Source: Bacteroidales bacterium (GTDB taxonomy: Bacteria; Bacteroidota; Bacteroidia; Bacteroidales; UBA932). From it: a stretch of 64,000 nucleotides of DNA. This document shows positions 63,955 through 64,000 of the stretch, one piece after another. The stretch is from contig SUYN01000007.1 in assembly GCA_015060405.1 (NCBI GenBank), forward strand, positions 25,447-89,446, given 5' to 3'. Made by a program: the position numbers and the translations under genes. The stretch's first letter is position 1. Every line of letters starts with the position of its first letter. A model generated the notes under the pieces. It did no database searches, was not told the DNA's origin, and worked only from the letters and a program-made list of their open reading frames with translations.

Positions 63955-64000
63955 CGCTGAAAGAGAAATGATCCCGGAAATATCTTGCGATATCTGCGGG

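Overview
The window looks like a chromosomal segment of an anaerobic Bacteroidales bacterium. The evidence is the promoters, which repeatedly fit the Bacteroidota pattern TTG-N19-22-TAnnTTTG. Most starts lack a Shine-Dalgarno sequence. The gene content also fits: DUF1846, DUF3276, DUF5606, a long NusB, a 7TM-HD phosphohydrolase, an S9B dipeptidyl peptidase, glycine-lipid acyltransferases and a four-subunit 2-oxoacid:ferredoxin oxidoreductase. I cannot fix the genus. Most of the window is ordinary core chromosome. The accessory signals are a small toxin-antitoxin locus beside a decayed gene (about 27.8-29.2 kb) and probable integrase-type repeats at the right edge.

Layout. 0-9.4 kb (+): Old Yellow Enzyme family protein, RNase P RNA, DUF1846 protein, then two acyltransferases resembling glycine-lipid GlsA/GlsB running directly into glpABC (anaerobic glycerol-3-phosphate dehydrogenase). 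A perfect bidirectional terminator closes this block. 9.4-15 kb (-): lipoprotein, rimO, DUF5606, coaE, YbbR protein, yajC, nusB. 15.1-18.3 kb (+): DUF3276, an NAD synthetase whose glutaminase cysteine is replaced by glycine, and an exported metallo-beta-lactamase-fold protein. 18.4-20.5 kb (-): purine nucleoside phosphorylase and an MTA/SAH deaminase-like amidohydrolase. 20.6-23.4 kb (+): ferredoxin plus alpha, beta and gamma oxoacid oxidoreductase subunits. 23.5-27.8 kb (+): coiled-coil protein, zapA, a promoter/terminator-delimited candidate ncRNA (possibly 6S), rny, dsbD-like. 27.8-29.2 kb: decayed gene and toxin-antitoxin pair. 29.2-32.7 kb (-): glnS and a GH5 lipoprotein.

32.7-43 kb: yicC (+), ndk and arcA (-), a small membrane protein and DPP-IV (+), an exported unknown (-), sdaA and an unknown possible nuclease (+), pyrF and an M20 dipeptidase (-). 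43-55.7 kb (-): an untracked 45-aa small protein, clpX, clpP, tig, 7TM-HD, gyrB, an outer-membrane barrel and a large TPR protein. 55.7-58.8 kb (+): ftsE, nth, a long RluA-family pseudouridine synthase. 58.8-61.7 kb (-): rpmE (L31 type B), a divergent DUF1343/NamZ-like protein and glmM. 61.7-64 kb (+): DUF486 membrane protein, tRNA-Glu(CTC), glycerate kinase, tRNA-Ala(TGC) and tandem TGTACCCACAT repeats.

Functional links: glycerol-3-phosphate oxidation sits beside aminolipid synthesis. Oxoacid:ferredoxin oxidoreduction, serine deamination and arginine deimination fit amino-acid fermentation. MtaD-like plus PNP form a purine/thioadenosine salvage pair. glmM plus the NamZ-like protein join amino-sugar supply to wall turnover. 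tig, clpP and clpX form the usual protein-quality block.
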